This document shows, piece by piece, positions 50,596 to 63,088 of a stretch of 64,000 bases of DNA. The first letter of the stretch is position 1; every line of letters starts with the position of its first letter. The notes under the pieces were generated by a model. It was not told the DNA's origin. It saw nothing but the letters and a program-made list of their open reading frames with translations, and made no database searches. Position numbers and translations under genes: made by a program. The stretch spans positions 5,270,001 through 5,334,000 of the forward strand of contig NC_134999.1 in NCBI RefSeq assembly GCF_051020985.1, given 5' to 3'. The DNA comes from Nomia melanderi (taxonomy: Eukaryota; Arthropoda; Insecta; Hymenoptera; Halictidae).

Positions 50596-51705
50596 TTGGT
50601 CCCTATGAGACCTCTCCCTGGTGTCCAATCACTGCTAAGTCAAATGGCTTCCCCCGACCTTCCTGGCAATTCTGGCCGACGGAATCCAAGTTTTCCACTT
50701 TGGAAACCCGGATTGTATAGTCTAAAGTCAATTTCGACCAAAAGTATCCCGACCCTCCCATCCGTCAGCCGGATGTAGCCTTGGTCCCAATGAGACCTCG
50801 CCCTGGTTTCCAATCACTGCTAAGTCAAATGGCTACCCCCGACCTTCCTGGCAACTCTGCCCGAGGGAATCCAAGTTTTGCACTTTGGAAACCTGGATTG
50901 TATAGTGTAAAGTCAATTTCGACCAAAAGTATCCCGAAATTCCCATCGGTCAGCTGGATGTAGCCTTGGTCTCTATGAGACATCTCCCTGGTGTCCAATC
51001 ACTGCTAAGTCAAATGGCTACCCTCGACCTTCCTGGCAATTCTGCCCAACGGAATCCAAGTTATGCACTTTGGAAACCTGGATTGTATAGTCTAAAGTCA
51101 ATTTCGACCAAAAGTATCCCGAACTTCCCATCGGTCAGCCGGATGTAGCCTTGGAACCTATGAGACCTCGTCCTGGAGTCCCATCACTGCTAAATCAAAT
51201 GACTACCCCCGACCTTCCTGGCAATACTGCCCGACGGAATCCAAGATTTCCACTTTGGAAACCCGGATTGTATAGTCTAAAGTCAATTTCGACCAAAAGT
51301 ATCCCGACCCTCCCATCCGTCAGCCGGATGTAGCCTTGGTCCCAATGAGACCTCGCCCTCGTGTCCAATCACTGCTAAGTCAAATGGCTACCCCCGACCT
51401 TCCTGGCAATTCTGCCCGAGGGAATCCAAGGTTTGCACTTTGGAAACCTGGATTCTATAGTGTAAAGTCAATTTCGACCAAAAGTATCCCGACCTTCCCA
51501 TCGGTCAGCCGGATGTAGCTTTCGTCCCTATTAGACATCGTCGTGGAGTCCCATCACTGCTAAGTCAAATGGCTACCCCCGACCTTCCTGGCAATTCTGC
51601 CCGACGGAATCCAAGTTATGCACTTTGGAAACCTGGATTGTATAGTCTAAAGTCAATTTCGACCAAAAGTATCCCGAACTTCCCATCGGTCAGCCGGATG
51701 TAGCC

Positions 51706-52629
51706 TTGGAACCTATGAGACCTCGTCCTGGAGTCCCATCACTGCTAAATCAAATGACTACCCCCGACCTTCCTGGCAATACTGCCCGACGGAATCCAAG
51801 ATTTCCACTTTGGAAACCCGGATTGTATAGTCTAAAGTCAATTTCGACCAAAAGTATCCCGACCCTCCCATCCGTCAGCCGGATGTAGCCGTGGTCCCAA
51901 TGAGACCTCGCCCTGGTGTCCAATCACTGCTAAGTCAAATGGCTACCCCCCACCTTCCTGGCAATTCTGCCCGAGGGAATCCAAGTTTTGCACTTTGGAA
52001 ACCTGGATTCTATAGTGTAAAGTCAATTTCGACCAAAAGTATCCCGACCTTCCCATCGGTCAGCCGGATGTAGCTTTCGTCCCTATTAGACATCGTCGTG
52101 GAGTCCCATCACTGCTCAGTCAAATGGCTACCCCCGACCTTCCTGGCAATTCTGCCCGACGGAATCCGAGTTTGGCACTTTGGAAACCTGGATTGTATAG
52201 TCTAAAGACAATTTCGACCAAAAGTATCCCGAACTTCCCATGGGTCAGTCGGATGTAGCCTTCGTCCCTATGAGACATCGTCCTGGAGTCCCATCACTGC
52301 TAAGTCAAATGGCTACCCCCGACCTACCTGGCAATTCTGCCGACGGAATCCAAGTTTTGCACTTTGGAAACCTGGATTGTATAGTCTAAAGTCAATTTCG
52401 ACCAAAAGTATCCCGAAATTCCCATCGGTCAGCTGGATGTAGCCTTGGTCTCTATGAGACATCTCCCTGGTGTCCAATCACTGCTAAGTCAAATGGCTTC
52501 CCCCGACCTTCCTGGCAATTCTGGCCGACGGAATCCAAGTTATCCACTTTGGCAACCTGGTTTGTATAGTCTAAATTCAATTTCGACTAAAAGTATCCCG
52601 TACTTCCCATCGGTCAGCCGGATGTAGCC
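51706..52629 (+). repeat. Five-monomer word h-i-j-k-l, copy 2
   Basis: Second copy of 48559-49482. A partial version h-i-j' lies directly upstream at 51151-51705 (555 bp, three monomers), so h-i-j is also locally tandem. Confidence 0.92.
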
Positions 52630-53184
52630 TTGGAACCTATGAGACCTCGTGCAGGAGTCCCATCACTGCTAAGTCAAATGACTACCCCAGACCTTCCTGC
52701 CCATTCTGCCCGACGGAGTCCAAGATTTCCACTTTGGAAACCTGGATTGTATAGTCTAAAGTCAATTTCGACCAAAAGTATCCCGAAATTCCCATCGGTC
52801 AGCTGGATGTAGCCTTGGTCTCTATGAGACATCTCCCTGGTGTCCACTCACTGCTAAGTCAAATGGCTTCCCCCGACCTTCCTGGCAATTCTGGCCGACG
52901 GAATCCAAGTTATCCACTTTGGCAACCTGGTTTGTATAGTCTAAATTCAATTTCGACTAAAAGTATCCCGTACTTCCCATCGGTCAGCCGGATGTAGCCT
53001 TGGAACCTATGAGACCTCGTGCAGGGGTCCCATCACTGCTAAGTCAAATGACTACCCCAGACCTTCCTGCCCATTCTGCCCGACGGAGTCCAAGATTTCC
53101 ACTTTGGAAACCTGGATTGTATAGTCTAAAGTCAATTTCGACCGAAAGTATCCCGACCTTCCCATCGGTCAGCCGGATGTAGCC
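52445..53184 (+). repeat. Dimeric higher-order repeat l-f, two copies of 370 bp
   Basis: The pair of l (GAGACATCTCCCTGG..CAAGTTATCCAC) and f (CTCGTGCAGGGGTCC or GCAGGAGTCC..CTGCCCATTCTG) repeats exactly at 370 bp, with a further diverged l-f pair at 53370-53737. Confidence 0.9.
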
Positions 53185-53739
53185 TTCGTCCCTATGATAC
53201 ATCGTCGTGGAGTCCCATCACTGCTAACTCAAATGACTACCCCAGACCTTCCTGCCAATTCTGCCCGACGGAGTCCAAGTTTTCCTCTTTGGAAACGGGT
53301 ATTGTATAGTCTAAAGTCAATTTCGACCAAAAGTATCCCGAAATTCCCATCGGTCAGCTGGATGTAGCCTTGGTCTCTTTGAGACATCTCCCTGGTGTCC
53401 AATCACTGCTAAGTCAAATGGCTTCCCCCGACCTTCCTGGCAATTCTGGCCGACGGAATCCAAGTTTTCCGCTTTGGCAACCTGGTTTGTATAGTATAAA
53501 TTCAATTTCGCTTAAAAGTATCCCGTACTTCCCATCGGTCAGCCGGATGTAGCCTTGGAACCTATGAGACCTCGTGCAGGAGTCCCATCACTGCTAAGTC
53601 AAATGACTACCCCAGACCTTCCTGCCCATTCTGCCCGACGGAGTCCAAGATTTCCACTTTGGAAACCTGGATTGTATAGTCTAAAGTCAATTTCGACCAA
53701 AAGTATCCCGACCTTCCCATCGGTCAGCCGGATGTAGCC

Positions 53740-54667
53740 TTCGTCCCTATGATACATCGTCGTGGAGTCCCATCACTGCTAACTCAAATGACTACCCCAG
53801 ACCTTCCTGCCAATTCTGCCCGACGGAGTCCAAGTTTTCCTCTTTGGAAACGGGTATTGTATAGTCTAAAGTCATTTTCGACCAAAAGTATACCGATCTT
53901 CCAATCGGTCAGCTGGATGTAGCCTTGGGCGCTATTAGACCTCGTCCTTGAGTCCCATCACTGCTATGTCAAACGGCAGCTACCCCCGACATTCCTGGCT
54001 ACTCTGCCCGACGGAATCCAAGTTTTCCACTTTGAAAACCTGATTTCTATTGTCTAAAGTCAATTTCGACCAAAAGTATCACGACCTCCCCATCGGTCAG
54101 CAGGATGTAGCCTTGGTCCCTATGAGACCTCTCCCTGGTGTGCAATCACTGCTAAGTCAAATGGCTTCCCCCGACCTTCCTGGCAATTCTGGCCGACGGA
54201 ATCCAAGATTTCCACTTTGAAAACCTGGTTTGTATAGTCTAAAGTCATTTTCGACCAAAAGTATCCCGAACTTCCCATCGGTCAGCCGGATGTAGCCTTG
54301 CAACCTATGAGACCTCGTCCTGGAGTCCCATCACTGCTAAATCAAATGACTACCCCCGACCTTCCTGGCAGTACTGCCCGACGGAATCCAAGTTTTGCAC
54401 TTTGGAGACCTGGATTGTATAGTTTAAAGTCAATTTCGACCAAAAGTATCCCGAACTTCCCATCGGTCAGCCGGATGTAGCCTTGGAACCTATGAGACCT
54501 CGTCCTGGAGTCCCATCACTGCTAAATCAAATGACTACCCCCGACCTTCCTGGCAATTCTGTCCGACGGAATCCAAGTTTTGCACTTTGGAAACCTGGAT
54601 TGTATAGTGTAAAGTCAATTTCGACCAAAAGTATCCCGAACTTCCCATCGGTCAGCTGGATGTAGCC
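53740..54667 (+). repeat. Five-monomer word d-e-n-g-o, copy 2
   Basis: Second copy of 49668-50595 at shift 4072 bp. After it the array leaves the a-p monomer set for CTACCCCCGTCCTTCC monomers at 54668. Confidence 0.92.
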
Positions 54668-57600
54668 TTGGTCCCTATGAGACCTCGTCCTGGAGTCCCA
54701 TCACTGCTAAGTCAAATGACTACCCCCGTCCTTCCTGGCAACTCTGCCCGACGGAATCCAAGTTTTGCACTTTGGAAGCCTGTATTGTATAGTCTAAAGT
54801 CAATTTCGACCAAAAGTATCCCGAACTTCCCATTGGTCAGTCGGATGTAGCCTTGGAACCTATAAGACCTCGTCCTGAAGTCCCATCACTGCTAAGTCAA
54901 ATGGCTACCCCCGACCTTCCTGGCAATTCTGGCCGACGGAATCCAAGTTTTCCACTTTGGCAACCTGGTTTGTATAGTCTAAAGTCATTTTCGACCAAAA
55001 GTATCCAGACCTTCCCATCGGTCCGCCGGATGTAGCCTTGGTCCCTATGAGACTTCGCCCGGTGTCCAATCACTGCTAAGTCAAATGGCTACCCCCGTCC
55101 TTCCTGGCAACTCTGCCCGACGGAATCCAAGTTTTGCACTTTGGAAGCCTGTATTGTATAGTCTAAAGTCAATTTCGACCAGAAGTATCCCGAACTTCCC
55201 ATTGGTCAGTCGGATGTAGCCTTGGAACCTATGAGACGTCGTCCTGGAGTCCCATCACTGATAAATCAAATGACTACCCCCGACCTTCCTGGCAATTCTG
55301 GCCGACGGAATCCAAGTTTTCCACATTGGCAACCTGGCTTGTATAGTCTAAAGTCATTTTCGACCAAAAGTATCCCGAGCTTCCCATTGGTCAGCCGGAT
55401 GTAGCCTTCGTCCCTATGAGACATCGTCGTGGAGTCATAACACTGCTAAGTCAAATGGCTACACCCGACCTTCCTGGCAATTTTGGCCGACGGAATCCAA
55501 GTTTTCCACTTTGGCAACCTGGTTTGTATAGTCTAAAGTCATTTTGGACCAAATGTATCCAGACCTTCCCATCTGTCAGCCGGATGAAGCCTTGGTCCCT
55601 GTGAGACCTCGCCCTGGTGTCCAATCACTGCTAAGTCAAATGGCTCCCCCGACCTTGCTGGCAATTCCGGAAGACGGAATTCAAGTTTTCCACTTTGGAA
55701 ACCCTGCTGGAAAGTCTAAAGTCAATTTCGACCAAAAGTATCCCGAACTTCCCATCGGTCAGCCGGATGTAGCCTTGGTCCCTATGAGACCTCGTCCTGG
55801 AGTCCCATCACTGCTAAATCAAATGACTACCCCCGACCTTCCTGGCAGTACTGCCCGACGGAATCCAAGTTTTGCACTTTGGAAACCTGGATTGTATAGT
55901 TTAAAGTCAATTTCGACCAAAAGTATCCCGAACTTCCCATCGGTCAGCTGGATGTAGCCTTGGTCCCTATGAGACCTCGTCCTGGAGTCCAATCACTGCT
56001 AAGTCAAATGACTACCCCCGTCCTTCCTGGCAACTCTGCCCGACGGAATCCAAGTTTTGCACTTTGGAAACCTGGATTGTATAGTCTAAAGTCAATTTCG
56101 ACCAAAAGTATCCCGAACTTCCCATCGGTCAGCCGGATGTAGCCTTGGAACCTATGAGACCTCGTCCTGGTGTCCCATCACTGCTAAGTCAAATGACTAC
56201 CCCCGTCCTTCCTGGCAACTCTGCCCGACGGAATCCAAGTTTTGCACTTTGGAAGCCTGTACTGTATAGTCTAAAGTCAATTTCGACCAAAAGTATCCCG
56301 AACTTCCCATTGGTCAGTGGGATGTAGCCTTGGAACCTATGAGACCTCGTCCTGGAATCCCATCACTGCTAAGTCAAATGGCTACCCCCGAAATTCCTGG
56401 CAATTCTGGCCGACGGAATCCAAGTTTTCCACTTTGGCAACCTGGTTTGTATAGTCTAAAGTCATTTTCGACCAAAAGTATACCGATCCTCCCATCGGTC
56501 AGCTGTATGTAGCCTTGGGCGCTATTAGACCCCGTCCTTGAGTCCCATCACTGCTATGACAAATGGCAGCTACCCCCGACATTCCTGGCTACTCTGCCCG
56601 ACGGAATCCAAGTTTTCCACTTTGGAAACCTGATTTCTATTGTCTAAAGTCAATTTCGACCAAAAGTATCCCGACCTTCCCATCGGTCAGCCGGATGTAG
56701 CCTTGGTCCCTATGAGACCTCTCCCTGGTGTCCAATCAATGTTAAGTCAAGATGACTACCCCTGACCTTCATGGCAATTCTGCCCGCCGGAAACCAAGTT
56801 TTCCACTTTGAAAACCTGGTTTGTATAGTCTAAAGTCAATTTCGACCAGAAGTATACCGACCTTCCCATCGGTCAGCAGGATGTAGCCTTGGTCCCTATT
56901 AGACCTCTCCCTGGTGTGCAATCACTGCTAAGTCAAATGGCTTCCCCCGACCTTCCTGGCAATTCTGGCCGACGGAATCCAAGATTTCCACTTTGAAAAC
57001 CTGGTTTGTATAGTCTAAAGAAAGTTTCGAGCAAAAGTATCCCGACATTCCCATCGGTCTGCCGGATGTAGCCTTGGTCCGCATGAGATCTCGTCCTGGA
57101 GTCACATCACTGCTAAGTCAAATGGCTACCCCCGACCTTCCTGGCAATTCTGGCCGACGGAATCCAAGTTTTGCACTTTGGAAACCTGGATTGTATAGTC
57201 TAAAGTCAATTTCGACCAGTAGTATCCCGACCTTCACATCGGTCAGCCGGATGTAGCCTTGGTCCCTATGAGACATCGTCGTGGAGTCCCATCACTGCTA
57301 AGTGAAATGGCTACACCCGACCTTCCTGTCAATTCTGCCCGACGGAATCCAAGTTTTCCACTTTGGAAACCTGGATTGTATAGTCTAAAGTCAATTTCGA
57401 CCAAAAGAATCCCGACCTTCCCATCGGTCAGCCGGATGTAGCCTTGGAACCTATGAGACCTCTCCCTGGTGTCCAATCACTGCTAAGTCAAATGGCTACC
57501 CCGTCCTTCCTGACAATTCTGCCCGACCGAATCCAAGTTTGGCACTTTGGAAACCTGGAGTTTATAGTCTAAAGTCAATTTCGACCAAAAGTATCCCGAC

Positions 57601-57914
57601 CTTCCCATCGGTCAGCCGGATGTAGCCTGGGTCTCTATGAGACCTCTCCCTGGTGTCCAATCACTTCTAAGTCAAATGGCTTCCCCCGACTTTCCTGGCA
57701 ATTCTGGAAGACGGAATCCAAGTTTTCCTCTTTGGCAATCTGGTTTGTATAGTCTGAAGTCATTTTCGACAAAAAGTATCCAGGCCTTCCCATCGGTCAG
57801 CCGGATGTAGCCTTGGTCCCTATGAGATCTTGTCCTGGAGTCCCATCACTGCTAAGTCAAATGGCTACCCCCGACCTTCCTGGCAATTCTGGCCGACGGA
57901 ATCCAAGTTTTGCA
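54668..57914 (+). repeat. Array section: GACTACCCCCGTCC monomers and mixed types
   Basis: About 17.5 monomers. GACTACCCCCGTCCTTCCTGGCAAC heads recur at about 54718, 56008 and 56193, with GGAAGCCTGTATTG in several. One monomer, about 55590-55765, is damaged: at 55697-55714 the usual CCTGGATTGTATAGTC is replaced by CCCTGCTGGAAAGTC, and it also has CCGGAAGACGG. A GATTTCC..AAAGAAAGTTTCGAGC monomer at about 56985-57040 reappears in the block that follows. No gene is visible. Confidence 0.82.
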
Positions 57915-60501
57915 CTTTGGAAACCTGGATTGTATAGTCTAAAGTCAATTTCGACCAAATGAATCCCGACCTTCCCATCGGTCAGCCGGATGTAGCCTTG
58001 GAACCTATGAGACCTCGTCCTGGAGTCCCATCACTGCTAAGTCAAATGGCTACCCCGTCCTTCCTGACAATTCTGCCCGACCGAATCCAAGTTTGGCACT
58101 TTGGAAACCTGGAGTTTATAGTCTAAAGTCAATTTCGACCAAAAGTATCCCGACCTTCCCATCGGTCAGCCGGATGTAGCCTTGGAACCTATGAGATCTC
58201 GTCCTGGTGTCCAATCACTTCTAAGTCAAATGGCTTCCCCCGACCTTCCTGGCAATTCTGGCCGACGGAATCCAAGATTTCCACTTTGAAAACCTGGTTT
58301 GTATAGTCTAAAGAAAGTTTCGAGCAAAAGCATCCCGACATTCCCATCGGTCAGCCGGATGTAGCCTTGGTTCCTATGAGATCCCGTCCTGGAGTCCCAT
58401 CACTGCTATGTCAAATGGCTTCCACCGACCTTCCTGGCAATTCTGGCCGACGGAATCCAAGATTTCCACTTTGAAAACCTGGTTTGTATAGTCTAAAGAA
58501 AGTTTCGATCAAAAGTATCCCGACATTCCCATCGGTCAGCCGGATGTAGCCTTGGTTCCTATGAGATCTCGTCCTGGAGTCCCATCACTGCTATGTCAAA
58601 TGGCTACCCCCGACCTTCCTGGCAATTCTGGCCGACGGAATCCAAGTTTTCCACTTTGGCCACCTGGTTTGTATAGTCTAAAGTCATTTTCGACCAAAAG
58701 TATCCAGACCTTCCCATCGGTCAGCTGGATGTAGCATTGGTCCCTGTGAGACCTCGCCCTGGTGTCCAATCACTGCAAAGTCAAATGACTACTCCCGGCC
58801 TTCATGGCAATTCTGCCCGACGGAATCCAAGTTTTCCACTTTGGCAACCTGGTTTGTATAGTCTAAAGTCATTTTCGACCAAAAGTATCCAGACCTTCCC
58901 ATCGGTCAGCCAGATGTAGCCTTGGTCCCTGTGAGACCTCGCCCTGGTTTCCAATCACTGCTAAGTAAAATGACTACTCCCGACCTTCATGGCAATTCTG
59001 CCCGACTTAATTCAAGTTTTCCACTTTGGAAACCTGGATTGTATAGTCTAAGGTCAATTTCGACCAAAAGTATTCCGACCTTCCCATCGGTCAGCCGGAT
59101 GTAGCCTTGGTCCCTATGAGACCTCGCCCTGGTGTCCAATCACTGCTAAGTCAAATGACTACCCCCGACCTTCCTGGCAATTCTGCCCGACGGAATCCAA
59201 GTTTTGCACTTTGGCAAACTGATTTGTATAGTCTAAAGTCAATTTCGACCAAAAGTATCCCGACCTTCCCATCGGTCAGCCGGATGTAGCCTTGGAACCT
59301 ATGAGACCTCGTCCTGGAGTCCCATCACTGCTAAGTCAAATGGCTACCCCGACCTTCCTGGCAATTCTGGCCAACGGAATCCAAGTTTTGCACTTTGGAA
59401 ACCTGGATTGTATAGTCTAAAGTCAATTTCGACCAAAAGTATCCCGAACTTCAAATGGGTCAGCCGGATGTAGCCTTCGTCCCTATGAGACATCGTCCTG
59501 GAGTCCCATCACTGCTAAGTCAAATGGCTATCCCCGACCTACCTGGCAATTCTGTCGACGGAATCACGGTTTTGCACTTTGGAAACCTGGTTTGTATAGT
59601 CTAAAGTCATTTCCGACCAAAAATGTCCAGACCTTCCCATCGGTCAGCCGGATGTAGCCTTCGTCCCTATGAGATATCGTCCTGGAGTCCCATCACTGCT
59701 AAGTCAAATGGCTACCCCCGACCTTCCTGGCAATTCTGGCCGACGGAATCCAAGTTTTCCACTTTGGAAACCTGGATTGTATAGTCTAAAGTCAATTTCG
59801 ACCAAAAGTATCCCGACCTTCCCATCGGTCAGCCGGATGTAGCCTTCGTCCCTATAAGACATCGTCCTCGAGTCCCATCACTGCTAAGTCAAATGTCTTC
59901 CCCCGGCCTTCCTGGCAATTCTGCCCGACGGAATCCAAGTTTTGCGCTTTGGAAACCTGGATTGTATAGTCTAAAGTCAATTTCGACCAAAAGAATCCCG
60001 GCCTTCCCATCGGTCAGCCGGATGTACCCTTGGTCCCTATGAGACATCGTCCTGGAGTCCCATCACTGCTAAGTCTAACGGCTACCCCCGACATTCCTGG
60101 CAATTCTGCCCGACGGAATCCCAGTTTTGCACCTTGGAAACCTGGATTGTATAGTCTTAAGTCAATTTCGACCAAAAGTATCCAGAACTTCCCATGGGTC
60201 AGCCGGATGTAGCCTTCGTCCCTATGAGATATCGTCCTGGAGTCCCATCACTGCTAAGTCAAATGGCTACCCCCGACCTTCCTGGCAATTCTGGCCGACG
60301 GAATCCAAGTTTTCCACTTTGGAAACCTGGATTGTATAGTCTAAAGTCAATTTCGACCAAAAGTATCCCGACCTTCCCATCGGTCAGCCGGATGTAGCCT
60401 TCGTCCCTATAAGACATCGTCCTCGAGTCCCATCACTGCTAAGTCAAATGTCTTCCCCCGGCCTTCCTGGCAATTCTGCCCGACGGAATCCAAGTTTTGC
60501 G
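57915..60501 (+). repeat. 14-monomer tandem duplication, copy 1 (2587 bp)
   Basis: Every stretch I compared is identical to 60502-63088 at shift 2587 bp (14 monomers minus 3). The unit contains, in order, twelve distinct monomers, then the tenth and eleventh types again. Rare shared marks: CCCGACCGAATCC with GGAGTTTATAGTC, AAAGCATCCCGACATTCC, CTGCCCGACTTAATTC, TGTCGACGGAATCACGG, CCGACCAAAAATGTCC and CTTAAGTCAATTTC. The duplication endpoints lie in a 45-bp stretch common to 57915-57959, 60502-60546 and 63089-63133, the likely crossover interval. Confidence 0.95.
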
Positions 60502-60585
60502 CTTTGGAAACCTGGATTGTATAGTCTAAAGTCAATTTCGACCAAATGAATCCCGACCTTCCCATCGGTCAGCCGGATGTAGCCT
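59660..60585 (+). repeat. Trimeric higher-order repeat (555 bp) inside the duplication
   Basis: A GAGATATCGTCC monomer followed by an ATAAGACATCGTCCTCGAG monomer occurs at 59660-60029 and again at 60215-60584, three monomers apart, with one ACATCG monomer between (60030). The duplicated unit therefore ends in a partial second trimer. The same set recurs at 62247-63133 through the larger duplication. Confidence 0.9.
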
Positions 60586-63088
60586 TGGAACCTATGAGAC
60601 CTCGTCCTGGAGTCCCATCACTGCTAAGTCAAATGGCTACCCCGTCCTTCCTGACAATTCTGCCCGACCGAATCCAAGTTTGGCACTTTGGAAACCTGGA
60701 GTTTATAGTCTAAAGTCAATTTCGACCAAAAGTATCCCGACCTTCCCATCGGTCAGCCGGATGTAGCCTTGGAACCTATGAGATCTCGTCCTGGTGTCCA
60801 ATCACTTCTAAGTCAAATGGCTTCCCCCGACCTTCCTGGCAATTCTGGCCGACGGAATCCAAGATTTCCACTTTGAAAACCTGGTTTGTATAGTCTAAAG
60901 AAAGTTTCGAGCAAAAGCATCCCGACATTCCCATCGGTCAGCCGGATGTAGCCTTGGTTCCTATGAGATCCCGTCCTGGAGTCCCATCACTGCTATGTCA
61001 AATGGCTTCCACCGACCTTCCTGGCAATTCTGGCCGACGGAATCCAAGATTTCCACTTTGAAAACCTGGTTTGTATAGTCTAAAGAAAGTTTCGATCAAA
61101 AGTATCCCGACATTCCCATCGGTCAGCCGGATGTAGCCTTGGTTCCTATGAGATCTCGTCCTGGAGTCCCATCACTGCTATGTCAAATGGCTACCCCCGA
61201 CCTTCCTGGCAATTCTGGCCGACGGAATCCAAGTTTTCCACTTTGGCCACCTGGTTTGTATAGTCTAAAGTCATTTTCGACCAAAAGTATCCAGACCTTC
61301 CCATCGGTCAGCTGGATGTAGCATTGGTCCCTGTGAGACCTCGCCCTGGTGTCCAATCACTGCAAAGTCAAATGACTACTCCCGGCCTTCATGGCAATTC
61401 TGCCCGACGGAATCCAAGTTTTCCACTTTGGCAACCTGGTTTGTATAGTCTAAAGTCATTTTCGACCAAAAGTATCCAGACCTTCCCATCGGTCAGCCAG
61501 ATGTAGCCTTGGTCCCTGTGAGACCTCGCCCTGGTTTCCAATCACTGCTAAGTAAAATGACTACTCCCGACCTTCATGGCAATTCTGCCCGACTTAATTC
61601 AAGTTTTCCACTTTGGAAACCTGGATTGTATAGTCTAAGGTCAATTTCGACCAAAAGTATTCCGACCTTCCCATCGGTCAGCCGGATGTAGCCTTGGTCC
61701 CTATGAGACCTCGCCCTGGTGTCCAATCACTGCTAAGTCAAATGACTACCCCCGACCTTCCTGGCAATTCTGCCCGACGGAATCCAAGTTTTGCACTTTG
61801 GCAAACTGATTTGTATAGTCTAAAGTCAATTTCGACCAAAAGTATCCCGACCTTCCCATCGGTCAGCCGGATGTAGCCTTGGAACCTATGAGACCTCGTC
61901 CTGGAGTCCCATCACTGCTAAGTCAAATGGCTACCCCGACCTTCCTGGCAATTCTGGCCAACGGAATCCAAGTTTTGCACTTTGGAAACCTGGATTGTAT
62001 AGTCTAAAGTCAATTTCGACCAAAAGTATCCCGAACTTCAAATGGGTCAGCCGGATGTAGCCTTCGTCCCTATGAGACATCGTCCTGGAGTCCCATCACT
62101 GCTAAGTCAAATGGCTATCCCCGACCTACCTGGCAATTCTGTCGACGGAATCACGGTTTTGCACTTTGGAAACCTGGTTTGTATAGTCTAAAGTCATTTC
62201 CGACCAAAAATGTCCAGACCTTCCCATCGGTCAGCCGGATGTAGCCTTCGTCCCTATGAGATATCGTCCTGGAGTCCCATCACTGCTAAGTCAAATGGCT
62301 ACCCCCGACCTTCCTGGCAATTCTGGCCGACGGAATCCAAGTTTTCCACTTTGGAAACCTGGATTGTATAGTCTAAAGTCAATTTCGACCAAAAGTATCC
62401 CGACCTTCCCATCGGTCAGCCGGATGTAGCCTTCGTCCCTATAAGACATCGTCCTCGAGTCCCATCACTGCTAAGTCAAATGTCTTCCCCCGGCCTTCCT
62501 GGCAATTCTGCCCGACGGAATCCAAGTTTTGCGCTTTGGAAACCTGGATTGTATAGTCTAAAGTCAATTTCGACCAAAAGAATCCCGGCCTTCCCATCGG
62601 TCAGCCGGATGTACCCTTGGTCCCTATGAGACATCGTCCTGGAGTCCCATCACTGCTAAGTCTAACGGCTACCCCCGACATTCCTGGCAATTCTGCCCGA
62701 CGGAATCCCAGTTTTGCACCTTGGAAACCTGGATTGTATAGTCTTAAGTCAATTTCGACCAAAAGTATCCAGAACTTCCCATGGGTCAGCCGGATGTAGC
62801 CTTCGTCCCTATGAGATATCGTCCTGGAGTCCCATCACTGCTAAGTCAAATGGCTACCCCCGACCTTCCTGGCAATTCTGGCCGACGGAATCCAAGTTTT
62901 CCACTTTGGAAACCTGGATTGTATAGTCTAAAGTCAATTTCGACCAAAAGTATCCCGACCTTCCCATCGGTCAGCCGGATGTAGCCTTCGTCCCTATAAG
63001 ACATCGTCCTCGAGTCCCATCACTGCTAAGTCAAATGTCTTCCCCCGGCCTTCCTGGCAATTCTGCCCGACGGAATCCAAGTTTTGCG
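60502..63088 (+). repeat. 14-monomer tandem duplication, copy 2 (2587 bp)
   Basis: Second copy of the 2587-bp unit, directly adjoining the first. No difference was found by eye in the stretches compared, which makes it the youngest large event in the window or an assembly duplication. After 63133 the sequence departs with AAAAGTATCCAGAAC where the first junction reads AAATGAATCCCG. Confidence 0.95.

Larger units (their letters stand above)
47076..54667 (+). repeat. Shuffled higher-order repeat region, ~16 monomer types
   Basis: About 41 monomers fall into about 16 recognisable types. Using letters for types in order of appearance after the monomer at 47076, the order from 47261 is a b c d e f g h i j k l m d e n g o a b p h i j' h i j k l f l f d' l f d e n g o. 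The words a-b (47261, 50596), h-i-j-k-l (48559, 51706) and d-e-n-g-o (49668, 53740) recur at shifts of 3335, 3147 and 4072 bp, and l-f repeats as a dimer. CTAAATCAAATGACTACC marks g, h and o; CCCGAGGGAATCC marks b and i; GGAGTCCAAGATTTCC marks f and m. Confidence 0.88.
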
